Assembly: GCF_030867145.1 (NCBI RefSeq)
Contig: NC_134414.1
Coordinates: forward strand, 62,221,397-62,285,396
Direction of reading: 5' to 3'
DNA length: 64,000 nucleotides
Source of the DNA: Opisthocomus hoazin
Lineage: Eukaryota > Chordata > Aves > Opisthocomiformes > Opisthocomidae
The position numbers and the translations under genes were made by a program. This document shows, in pieces, positions 1 through 13,300 of the stretch. The notes beneath the pieces are model-generated. The model saw only the letters and a list, made by a program, of their open reading frames with translations. It was not told the origin of the DNA and searched no databases. Position 1 is the first letter of the stretch. Each line of letters opens with the position of its first letter.

Positions 1-1337
1 GCTTTACAGTAGTGTTCACTAAAATAGCATAAAAGTAAAATATAATGCAAATGTCTTATAGTAGACAGTAACAGAAAAATACAGATTCACAAATGTAGCA
101 ATATTTAATCATATTTATTAATCATGCAAATTTTGGCTTTCATGAGGGAAAAACAAACAAATCGTTTACAAAGTAAAAATTGGTCCTTCACAACATAAAA
201 GTGCGTCTCTAGATATGCTTAACATTTTTAATACTTCTAGAACCAGGAAAAGAAACTAGTAACTGCATTGTCACTGAACTGTAATGTGAGCCTGCACTAG
301 TCAGATCATCTCTCTGGTCATGTCTGGATGCTGCTTTTGTGTCCCGGGGAAGAAGCCTTGGCCCAAAGCTACTTAGTCAAGTCTAGCCTGATCGACATTT
401 GTATTCCTCGAAGAGGATGTAATGCATCCACACTTCATATCAATTAGTGCATTTATATCATGCACAGAACGTAGCCTTGGAGCGAATTATCACTTCACGT
501 CTATGTTCCTCACATCAGCTTGGGGCCTACAAGTAAATTTGCTTGTGTGCCACGGTCTTGCCTGTGAAGCACTTGTCTGTGCTTCTGTGTGGCTGAGTAT
601 GACCTGCTCCAGCTGCAAAGCCACACAGCCACACTACTGCTGTGCTCTCCTCAAACTACCTAATTTCTCCCTGTTAGATGCAGTTCACGCCAATGTCCTG
701 CTAATAAAGCAAGATGGTTTCCAAACTGGGATTAGAATTAATTCAGCTGTCATCATCTATTGCAATAAACCTCTTTCAAGTCACTGCAACTGCGGCATCA
801 ACTGTACAGGTGTTTGTGGTGCAGGACTGCATCCTAAAACACTATTATCAGGTACAGCTATCTGTAATGGACTTCAGATATTAAAGCATCGCACAGACAA
901 AAATATCACAGTTCTTAAAATTCTTCAAACATCTGTGTCTTGACTGAGAAGTTAATCAGTTTTGACTACTTTTCCATTATTATTCCTTTTGTGAGTTCTG
1001 CAGCCTAAGGACAGTCAAGCACGAAAAAACAATTAAAATTACACTTCACAAAGCAAAGCCAAAAGTTGTTTACATAATACAAAATAGAACTGCTATATTT
1101 CACACCTTTTCACTACTCAAGCGAACAACTTTGTACATTATAAGTCCTTACAGGTGCAAAACATGAACTCTGAAAATCATGGAATGGAAACAGGTAGGTA
1201 CCCTGTGAAACTGATTTGATTTCAATACTTACTTAGTAAAACTGATGCCTGCATTTTTTAATGAATTGTCACATTTGTTTCAGTCAAGCTGCTGAAATCA
1301 GAAACCAAACCTGCTTTTGCTTACAGTTTGTACTTAC
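1..1337 (-). other. DZIP1 intron (partial)
   Basis: AT-rich DNA with no recognisable DZIP1 exon or repeat. An open frame on the opposite strand (422-943) has no family motifs and normal intron composition. A minus-strand AATAAA lies at about 113-118, but there is nothing to tie it to a transcript end. Confidence 0.5.
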
Positions 1338-4300
1338 CATCACATGGTTTAATGCTTGCAACTGATCTTGTGGACAATTCTTTTATCTAAAAGAGAAAGA
1401 CAGATACATGAATAGTTACAAATGTGAAACAGTCAATATTTAGAAATGAGCATTTAGTACAAAATACCTAGTTCCAGTACAGAAATTGTTGTTTATGATT
1501 TGGGGAGAAAAATACTACTTTTGTGGTACTCTATTGTACTGCCTAATCTATATTTCATTCATGCTTAATGAATGCTGAAGACTTATTTCTCTTTGTTGTC
1601 TTATGTGAATTCATGGTTTGTACACCCTGTTATTACACGCTATAAAGCGAAATGAGAGTGGACTTATAGGACACTTCAGCACTCACAGTTTCAACACTCT
1701 CTGCTCCAGCAAGTCCTGTTCAATTTTGCAAGTCTAGCTTCACGCCAGGGAAACACCTCACTGCGCGCTGATTTTAAATATACCAACAGTTTTCCTGTCT
1801 ACTCTACAGTTTTGTCTATTTGACACCCAAGACATGCGCTGAACAAAATCGAGAGCATCGAGGAAACAAGCTGTCTGTAATTTGATCTAAAGAAAACAGG
1901 AAACTTGTGAATCTTGTACCATCAAAACAATGTTCTGACTCCAATTCCCAAAACAGAAGCTAAACCTAAACCATACAGACACACAGTCAATGCCAGCTAG
2001 AGCTGGCACAAGATACTGGACCCTGGTCCTCTTTTATTTATCTGTTTGGATATAGCTAGTAGTGCCTCAATTCATTGTCCATTCAGTTTGGGTTCTACAA
2101 AAGTGTTAGCCACATCTCCAGCCCTTCCAGGTATGGAGAATGTAGATCTTCACGATTGTATTTCACATACACCAAACTCGGATCCCTCTGAACCTATTTT
2201 ACATCTGTGGTCATACTGTTTTTTTTTTTAAAAGGTCACTTTACTGCGAGTAATTTGTCTTGGATTAAGTCCTCTATTGCTCCAGCTATCAAACTCGTTA
2301 AGATGGAGAAGTAAAAGCTATTATTTGTCTTTCCAGTTCTTTAATCACTTAAGTATGTGTTTAACATCAATCTCATAAAAAAAGCTGATTTATAAAGAAC
2401 ACACCATCTAATAGAGAAACAGGTTCTAAGGACCGTGTAATCATGCTACAGTCTAAACTCCAGACCATTCAGGTCTTCACCCACCAATCACCTCAACAAA
2501 TCTATACCTATGTTTGAACAAAAGCATATTTTAAAGAAAAATAATTTCCAAACATGTAATTTAACAGAATCATAGACCATATCAAGTTGGAAGGGACCCA
2601 TAACAATCATTGAGTCCAACACCCTTCTCCTCGCAGGACCACCTACAACTAAATTATATGATTCCGAGTGTCATCCAGATGCTCCCTGAACTCTTAGAGG
2701 CTTGGTGCCGTGATCACTTCCCTGGAGAGCCTGTTCCAGTGACCAGCCACCCTCAGTGAAGAACCATTTCCTAATGTCCGATCTGAACTTCAGCTGGTGC
2801 AGCTTCATTCCATTTCCTCCTGTCCTATCACTGGTCACCAGAGAGAGGAACTCAGCACCTCCCCCTCCACTGCCCTCCTTGAGGAAGTCATAGCCTGCAA
2901 TGAGGTCACCCCTCAGCCTTCTCTTCTCCAAGCTGAACAAGCCAAGTGACCTCAGTGGCTACTCTTAAGTCTTGCCCTGGAGGCCTTTCACCATCTTGGT
3001 TGCCCTCCTCTGGACACACTCTAATAGTCTCATGTCTTCGTATTGAGGTGCCCAAAACTGCACACAACACTCGAGGTGGGGCTGCACCAGTGCAGCCTAG
3101 GGTGGGACAATCACTTCCCTAGACTGGCTGGCGATGCTGTGCTGGATGCACCCCAGGGCACGGCTGGCCCTTCTGGCTGCAGGGCACCCTGTTGACTCAT
3201 ATTCAACTTGCCATCAACCCAGACTCCCAGATCTCTTCCCGTGGGGCTGCTCTCCAGCCTCTCACCCCACATTTTGTACATACAACGAGGATTACCCCGT
3301 CCCAGGTGAAGAATGCAGCACTTACTCTTGTTAAATTTCATGCGGTAATAATTTAATTAATTATTCTCACAGTGATAAATATGATTATTTTTAGTATAAG
3401 AAGTCATGTATTTGCAGATTTCAAACACTGGATTTCATTATGGTAATTCTGTGGCAGACTAAATCCTGCTCACTATCAGAAACTTTTCATCTGTAGAGGT
3501 CTTTGGTGCCTGCGACCTAGTAATCTTTTAACTTTGTGTTAAACTTCTTAAAAACATTTGGTTTATTAATTCTTTCCTTCTAACTTGTGTTTAAATTCCT
3601 GGTTTACATTCCTGTGTCTCTTTTCCAGATCTATACTTACTTATCAACACAATTTCCAAAGTGTAACCAAAATACAACAGCAATACTGCTACAAATTGAG
3701 AATATTAACTATGCAACCAGAGATATATCAAAGACCAAATGCCAGTAAAATGTTTGTCTATGTCCTATGCTCTCTGAAACACAGAATGCTTCACAAAACA
3801 GACCTGCTGCTTCTGAGTAATAATCAGATCGTTCTGCTCCTGAAGCCTCTGCCCCAATTCTTCTATCTGCCTCGTGTAAAAGGTGTTATTTTTATTCAGG
3901 TCTTCTCTCACTGATGATTTAAGTTTCTCAATCTGTGACAGTAGCTAGCAAGCAATCAGAAGAAAAGTAACTTCATATTAATATTACACAAAAAAATTTA
4001 ATGCTATAAAGTTTAAACAAGCAAGTGTCATGCTTAAGTATTTTTAACAATTCTTCAGCAAAAACATAACGTCTCTTGTGATTTAATTGGGACTTGCATA
4101 CATTACAAAACAGTTGTCTGGATCACTTTTTACTTATGCATGGAAGACTACCTAAATCTCAATACAGAGAAAGGAACATACAAACACACTGCCAAGACTG
4201 CCTAAAAATAAGATTGCAGGAAAAAGCATATGCCTTTATAAAAACGTTTTTGGTTATAAATAGTGTCAAATAATGATATTTTAAGGTGATGAGATGTGAA

Positions 4301-7300
4301 TTAGGTGAAACCTAATATATTAGCTCTGAATGTAGAAGAAAGGGAACAATATTTTAGGTGCACCATCCCAAAAGTAATACTTACATTACTCCTCCCTTAT
4401 TCTATTCTTGCATTGTATGTGGGTGTATGCCACATACATCCTTTTAGGGGAATGTTCCATGGTTCCTCCCCACTGCTTTCTTGCCAGAGGAGGAGAGGCA
4501 TTGGTCAGACCACTATGATCTGCTCAGTTCTTACATGGCCACGCAGATGAAAGGAAAATGAAAGGAAAAAGAAGCAAGAGAAACAAAGCAGGAAAGAGAT
4601 TAAAAAGAAATGCAGACATGAAAAAGATCTGAGGAATAAAGCTTTGTATAGTAAAATATATAAACTGATGCAAAATAAAATGCCATGGTGTGTTTTCCTG
4701 GAAAAGCTGAACACGTTCTGCATTAGAAAGCTACAACAGAAAAAGCAGCAGAGAAGTGACAGAAAAGAGAAAAGAAAAGATTGACACATACGCCATAGGT
4801 CCATGGTAGCAGAAGGCATAGGGTAGATGAAAGCTCCATGTTGGTAAATTATCTATCAACTATCCAGCATATCCACGTAACGCAGAAAACACGGTATAAT
4901 ACAGTGCTCACAGAATTAGTTGTAAGCTCTTCAAGAGAGATACACATTTTCAGGTGTCTGTGAGATTTCTGAATGACAAATTCCGTTTCAACCCTGGCCT
5001 TAACTGAAATGTCAAGATTCTAGCATAAGCGAAATACAGAGATAATAAATACATCTAAGAGGACACACTCTGATAAACTCTTCAGATCTAGGCTTTCTAA
5101 TCCAACAGATGTGCTACAGCATATCAAGAACTGTCAAAAGGGTAAGAAAATAAGAAAAAAGTCTCCTTTTAGTTTAAGTGGTTTGCTGTGCCACTTACCA
5201 GGGACCTTTCTGTCTCATGGTCATGACGAAGGGCTTGTATTCTAGACGTCCACTTACTTTCCTGCATAGAGGAAAGCAATATTAATTTCTGTTAGTAACA
5301 CATTAACGTTTTGTTTGATATATGCAGCTTTACTTTTCTAAATAAAGCATAAATACTGGAAAGATTACTGATGATATGAAAATCGAATAACCCCGTATTT
5401 AAGAACCAGAATGGTCATCAGCATGTTTTATAGATCCAAGTGTGGTTTTCTTCCCAGTCACTCTAGAAGCTATGTATTTGCTCCTTGATTTGTATATACA
5501 GTGACTGCGAATGAGAAATACGCAAGGATTTTGATACATCTCTGTGTATTAGCAATAAGAGTAGTAAGAGCAGCGTCTTCCCCCCCCAGAATAATGTCAT
5601 TTCAAGCAGTCATTAACAATATATTTTGCATAATGATGATTAAAAAAGCAGTATTAATATGAGTTGAGTGAACTGAATTTTATTCGATCAAATAAAAAAC
5701 ATAAAGTAAAACTCATTAAGTTTTCCACATCTTTGAGCAGAAGTGAACAAACTTCTTGACGATACCAGCAGTGTACAAAGACCTTCACACCCTAAGAACC
5801 ATGAAATATGTAACTTGTGTCTCAAAGTGTCAGGGGGAAAAAAAAAAAAAAAAGAGTAAAAAGGTTTGTAGGTCTTTCCAAAGGCCTCACAACTGTTTTT
5901 TGTTTGTTTTTTTAACAGGAACGACTCAGACATGCAGCTGAGTCTCAGAGCAATGCAATGACCTTGGCATCAGCGGCCCTTCCTAGCTCAGACTTTCCTA
6001 CAGGTGGAACTTTGGATTGCCCAACAGATTTGCACTAGCACCAGCATCTGTGCTGATCGAATCATACAGACCGGGTACAGAAGTTGCACTTGACAAACGC
6101 AAGTACTTCATCTGGCTCAGAAGTCACAGGCTGACAAATCCTGTCAGAAAGTTTCTTAACTTTTTTTTTTCAATCTTGGAAAACAGAAAATTCAATTTTT
6201 CCTAAGCGTCCTCACAGATCAGCAGACATAAATGGTTTACCAGAGCCTTCTGGAATTCAACTGCAACATACATGGCAAAGCTAGATATATTTAATAACAA
6301 AGAATAAGAGAATATCAATAAATAAATAACAATTAATTTACTTATAAAGGATAAGGAAAATAATTCCTTGATTTCCATTATAGAGATTGTACTAAATAGT
6401 AGTAAATCTTTAAAAACAGCTATTTTAGGCATTGAGAGGGATAAGAATTTTACTTATGGATTTAAAATCCTACTCAGGGACGTACAAAAATAAAAAGAAC
6501 ACAAGTAGTCTGCCAAAAGCAATACATTAAGTTACAGTGTTACCTGTTTTTCAAGAAGTTTAACCACACTCTGTCCTGAGTCCTGAGGACTCTGAGGTTT
6601 CTCTTCTGTAAATTCTTCGCTGTCTTTCAGTGTCCCTAAATTGGATTTTTGCTGCATATTGGACTTCTGTAATTCTAACAGTTTCTAAAAGGAGCGAGGG
6701 GGCAGAGAAATTAAGAACATGTATACAGGTTTTATTAACTGTCATCTAATACAAAATTTACTTTAAACATAACTATGCACAGATTGCATCAGATTCTTCT
6801 CACATTTCTCATGAGTTCAGAATTTATAAACTTTCATGTAATTACTAATATATACATCTAACAAATATACCTTGCAAATGTACACAGGACCTAGCAGCTA
6901 CAAAACATAAGATGCTCTGAACGCCATGCGTATTTGTTTTCTGACCCACCTATGCTTTTACAATTCTCTTTCTAGTGAAAACTTTGGAAAGCATTTCCTG
7001 AGCACGTATTGAAAACACATGCAGTTCTACTGTCAGGACTATAATGCAGAGGTTAGTCCCCTCCATGCCAGTTATGAGAACATCAATACCAGGATACCTA
7101 ACAGACAGCAATAATAAGAGTATCTACTAATCCATAAACAGGTACTCAAAGGATGACGAGCAAGAAAAAACTGACATAGTTGCTGAAGGTATAATTCGTT
7201 CATCCAAAACAATGCTATTAAAAAAAAGAACTGAAATGATGTTACTAAAGTATCAGTATACAAAGACACAACTATGGCTATCATTCAACCATTATTTTTA

Positions 7301-10300
7301 GGGTTTTGTAAGATGACCTCCAGGATGACTACATCACATTTCAAACATGTAAAGTCCACTACCATCTTCTGTAAGGGATTCATGCCTGATAATGTTCGAA
7401 AATCTAAATCACTTACACTTTCTAAAGTTGAATTTCTTGAAGATAACTCCTTAAGCTCTTTCATAAACATCTCTTTCACTTTTCCTACTTCATCAGCCCA
7501 TTTCTCTTTTTCCTCCTCTTTCCATTTATGAAATGATTGCAGAATTTCTTCTTCTTTTGATTTTTGCTGTTCGCATTTCTGAAATTAATTTAAAACCGTT
7601 ACTTGTTATTTTTCCCCATATGCAATAATAATTCAAGCACCCAAACTACGCGTGGGAAGCAGTCACTTTCAATGGCAACATTGTGACATCAATAAACACA
7701 AAAAACCACCAGTTTCTGAAGAATTCTGGGGCAGCAAACTATACATTTTGCTAGCAAAGCAAGTACGTTTCAAGAAGTTTTGGTAGTTCACTATTTTTCC
7801 ATACATAAGAACACATGAATGACCTTACTTGGTCATATCAAAGACCGCCTAGTTCAGCATCCTATTTCTCACAGAGGCCATAACCGTATCAGTGGGAAAG
7901 GATAATACCAGGGCAAGCAAACATGCACATTCTCCTTAATAGTCTCCAAGATGCCAACTGTTTGCAGCTCAGAGGGCTTCCTGTGCCTGATACAGTTTTG
8001 TCAACTTAGTAACCTTCGATACATTTCTCCTCATATACTCTTGCAGTCGTCCCGTGTGGCTGCAACATCTTTTGCCAAAGAGCTCCACAAATTGCGTGAA
8101 GACCCAAGTACTTTTTCAGTTTGAATCTGGCTCCAGCTATGTTCATTTGATGGATGCCAGGTCCTAAACTGGAAAAGAGAGTGAATAATTGATACCTCTT
8201 CACTCTATGTAACTCACGACTTCAGTCCCATCAAGCTGTTGTCTCTTTTTCAGACTGACAACTCTGAGCATGCTCAGTCATTCTAAATACAGACTGATCA
8301 CCCTCACAGCCCATCTCCATAATTTTAGAATTCTGTCACATCCTTTTTGAGATGAAGGGACTAAACCTACACACAGTATTTAGGTTGTGGCTTGCACTGT
8401 GATTTTTCAGAATAATTTGTAATATTTGATTTTCTTCGCTGGCTGCTACTAATTACTGGGTTGTAGAACGATGTATTGCAACCTTAAGATCTTGCCCTTC
8501 AGTAATAACACTCAGCTCTGAATCCATCATTTTGTAGATTAAGTTATTTTTCCCACGTATACATTTACGCCACTTTATCAGTTAAATTACTTCTACTATT
8601 CCATTACCCAGTCACTCATTTCATACAGTCCTCAACTTGTTCAAAGTCCTGCATTTCACTGCCCAGAATATATACACTTTTTAGGCAACCCCTACATCTT
8701 TCAATCACAGCATTCAATCTGAATTTGTTCTCTGACTAACTATAACAAGCAACCATTGTACACTTATGAAGAACAGGATCTTCTGTGTCCTTTCACCTCA
8801 AAGGCGTAGAAGGGACCAAGAATTGAAAGCATAACAGTTTTTATTCACATTTCCTCCAGTAGTGGCTCTCCTAAAAAAAACACAGCGGAAAGATCTTCTG
8901 CTCTTCTGCAGGCAAACTGCAGCCAGTCACACTTCACATTTCTATCTTCCCTGACATCCAAACTTTGCAAGCTTCTTGTTGTGTAACACCGCAGGCTGCA
9001 GCTTCAGGACATTTCAGGCAGTCCCCTTGTAGTTAGGAGACTCAGCTAAGACAAGTGAATTCAAAATAGGCACCTAAGGCACAAAAAAATCTACACTGCA
9101 CTGTTATGAATACTCAAAGTTCCATCTCACAAAACAATGCTTCAGGGGCAGCAGAAATATGTTATAGATGTACCTCTCAAAAGTGAGGCACAGAATGAAT
9201 GAGTGGAATACCTAGGAGATGTCCACGTAGGGCCAAGGCCCATTATCTGACAGTGCTTGCGCTCCTTAGCGAAACTTTATCCACGCTCTTCATTTGGTCA
9301 CTCAGTACTTTTGAAAATGGAAAAAAAAAACCAGGAAGCTGAATGGTCCTGAGAAAAGGGGAACAAGAGGATTGAAGAAAGGAGAGTCTGAAGCTGTGTT
9401 CAGGGAAAGAAACACTGCATATTTTACAGAAGATCAGGTTTTCCTCTGAAAACAAGGAAGAAAATAATGATAGCCACGTTTTGTTTATTGCCTTTAAATT
9501 AAAAACGTAGTGTTTGTTTCCAAATTTAATGGTTGGTTTTATGTTTGAAGGTCCTCAAACTCCACTATGAAAGCCATTTAGAAGTTCTGAATATTGGAAG
9601 AAGGTTCTTACAAGTTAACAACGACAAAACACTGCTTTTGAATGTGATACAGGGCAAACTGCAACACAAAGATCAGCGTTCAACTCAGCTATTAGAAGTA
9701 TCTTGTCTCTTATGCCTAGAACTTGCTCCTCAAATGGAAGTGTGAAGCCCCTCTGTCGTCAAAAAAATTTCCATCCCTATTTCGATAGCAAATCTGATTG
9801 TATTTATTTAAACAGAAATGAAAACTGTGCGATGATCTGAAATTTTCAAGTTTAAAAAAAAAAAAACAATAAACAGGTAACTTAGAGATTCTTTTTTCTC
9901 TTTATGAGCCAGTAAGTGTATTTACAAGATTCAATACTACCCTAAACAAAGCCTTGCATGTGATTACAAATAGATAATTACTACTTTAAATCATTCTTGG
10001 TTAAGGTCTTCTCGTTCACACAGCAGTAGCTAAGACTACTTTTTGCTTTGTCTCTCCGGTCAGCCAAATACCAAGGATTTAAAGACCACCATAAGAGTTC
10101 TAGATTGCTTTGTTTCTTCTCAGTCTCTCTTCCTTGAACTGCTTTATACCTCTGTTAGACATAAAGTTCTCCACAGCAAAGAATAAATCCTACTCTAGCT
10201 TATAAGGTCACATGTAAAATCAGTCATATCTAAGAAATGCTTAATCATCACAAAATGTCAAAATAGCTTATATTTCACCACAGCAAGGCAATTTTATCTG

Positions 10301-13300
10301 CTTTAATAACAAGACACACATCTTCTGAACTGGCAAGTGCTAACAGAAGCGTTGTCTCAGATATTCATTTAAAGTATGTCTAAAATGAAAGTAAGGAGAA
10401 AGTGGATGTCCAAAATTATGGGAGGCGAGGGAGGGCTATGATCTAATGCCCAAGCACCATGGCTGCCAGACAGGCAAGCTGTAGATACATTTTTGTTTTG
10501 TTCCAGTTGCAAAATGAATTACTACTTTGGACTGTGTTCACCCTTTTGAAAGGTTCACATTACTTACTATAGATTACCTTATAAAACCTGGCCATATTAG
10601 CCTGTTGCTCAGCCTCTAACTGGGACTTGACAAGTTGCAACTGATCCTTCAGTTTATCAAACTCATCCTGCAATTTGTCTGTCTCTGCTTTCCTCTTCTG
10701 CTCTGTTTGAAAGAAACACAAATTTTAAAAATGTTTGTTGTGATTTCTGGAAATCTGGTACTTATGGCAAATGCATTTCTATAGTGTTTCAGTAACACCT
10801 TAATGAAGTGCGACTCACATCGACCATTCCCCTTCATACTGTCATGAGTCTCCAAAGATGCTTTTAAATACATATGTTCTCTGGACTGCTAACATCCTCA
10901 TGAACTGAAAAATATCACTATTACTGACATGTAAAATAGTTTATAAAATATTTACAAGTATTATATAATCTAATTTCAAAGGAATCTAAGGAACACAGGC
11001 TCAAACAAGGATGTATGAAGGACAAAGTGAACCTCAATGATTCAATTCTGTTAGGTTTAATTTATTCCAAATAACTTCAGTAAGGAGTCCATTTGGAATA
11101 CAAATTCTCGTTGATCTGGAATGAGTCAGGGGGAATGTCACTGCAAAAAACAGTTCATAAATATGCAAAAATTGTAACAATGTTTCATCTTGAAATACTT
11201 TATCAATTTACCAAGGACCCAATTTTCCCCAGTCTGCCCGTCATCTGAAGATCTGAGCACAGTGCAGAATATTATTTCAGAAATAACTGCATGGAGTATT
11301 TCCCTCATACAGCCATTTCAGACTAATTCTTTATACGATAACTAGTTAACTGTTTCTGCAGCTCCTTCCACTATCATCTCTTATCAACTATGAAGTGGAC
11401 AAGAGCTTCTTTCTTCTTCCAATACTTTAACGCTTTCTCAGATGTCTACTCAGACCCCTCTTGCTTTTCCTACTGTTTTATTTGACTGACAACTACAGTT
11501 CAGACCTCGCTAGATTCTTCCCACTCTTTCTGCTCCCAAATGCTCTTTTTTCCTAACTCATTTCTAACCACTGCCACTCGTCAATACCTGTGAGTCCTTA
11601 GCAATAAATCTCAAGCATGCAGCCTAACAGGAAGGAGAGAATTTAGAGACGAATGAAACAAACTTTGACAGCGGTGTTTTTCAAACTAAACGTTTTTTAG
11701 TGAAGACAGAGAAAAGTATGTAAGTTAGTGGTATAGCAACCACAATTACCATAGATACATGAAGTTAGATTATTCTTGACAGTTTCTTTTTCTCACTCTG
11801 TTTTACAGTCAGTTTAGTTCAGGAGAGCCTGAACCTATTCAAACTGCTTTCAGGTGACCTGGATTATTTCTGTACTGATAATTCATACGTATTCACAAAA
11901 TGTATTTGCCTTAGTTGTTCAGTTTACCCACACCTTCGTAACACACATGCCTGAAGAGAAACTGTGCTCTGAACTCCGCTACTAAGCATTCAGTGGGAAT
12001 GCTAGTTTGAAAAGGTACTGTAAATAGGGTATACAATCTTCTGTTAATTATTTTCCAGAGACTGAAACATATGTCACCCAATGGATTTTGTCATTCAGTG
12101 TTGCTTGCATTCACACAAATTGGTATCTGCCACCTAAATATGGAGTGTGAAAATCATTCTTCCCGGTTACACAAAAGCATGGACCGGCGCATCCTGACTA
12201 CATTTACACTTCTCTAAACTATTTATCTCCATTTTTTTGATAACATTAAAGTACATACCAATCCGAGATTCTTCCGGATGACGCCTTTGCATGTGACTTT
12301 GTAAAAAGGAATAGTTCACAAAAGCCTTTTCACAAAACTGACACTACAAAGAACAGATAAAAACATTTTAGTTATTATTCGTAACATCTGTTTGATAAGC
12401 ATAGCAGTTAAAGCTTTTAACATGTTATTACATTTTGCCCAGAAGTCCAAAGTAGGTAACTTCAATAAATTCCATTTCACAAGAATAATGACTAAAATTC
12501 TCACAGTACCTGATTTCTCTAAAGTTATTTGTGTTATTTAATGTCGTGCAGTGATGGTCATGGGCAAGAATCCCTTTGTGCTAGGCACTGCACAAACTCT
12601 GAACAAAAAACACTCTGACCGAGCAAGCTCAAATTCAGATATAAACCACAGATACAAGATGAATATAGGTAGGTATAGAAGCATAAGGAAAAAGTAAGGC
12701 AACACTGCTCAGCAAAACACACACTGACTCCAGCCAACTAGCAGCTCAGGTACTCTTAAGGCTCTTGTATCACAGCAAAAGACAGCACCATACAGTTGGA
12801 AAAAACAACAAACATGGGTTTGAGTACACATACGTGAATTGTAGGGTGACTACACCAGGACCACAGATATGTAAAAAGGTCAGATATTTCAAACAAAATA
12901 AGGTAACAGTATACAATTTTGCAAGAAAAGGTACATACATTAGTATGCTACCCAGCATCCTTCTGAAGTGTAAAGCTGTTTCAATTACTGTTCCTAAAAT
13001 TTACTTCTTATTTTTTAATTTGAATGTGAAGTCGTATTTTCAATCAAATTTGGATCCTATCCATTTAAAAATTTTTTTTTGTTTCTCTTCAAAGTACATT
13101 CCACTAACGCTCAGAATACTGAAAACAGATGGGTATCACAAGGACAGAAGCTATCCCTACAGATTTTGCAACATAGCGGTAAGACCGAACGAAAGCCCGC
13201 ATCGCTTTATGTAGGGTTGCTCATTACCTCTCTCTCACACTTCTTTTTTTTTCAAATAAATACATTTTAACAAATCACAAATACTCAGCTGAGTCCTTGT

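Noticed and set aside
422..943. 173-codon plus-strand frame at the left edge
   Set aside because: Within a DZIP1 intron, unremarkable codon use, no motif or splice context that would make it a gene.
3111..3341. Minus-strand frame MKFNKSKCC...
   Set aside because: Also the CR1 protein tail; truncated and frameshifted, not a functional LINE.
12765..13214. 149-codon plus-strand frame in a DZIP1 intron
   Set aside because: AT-rich, contains K/N/Y runs typical of random AT-rich DNA; no motif.
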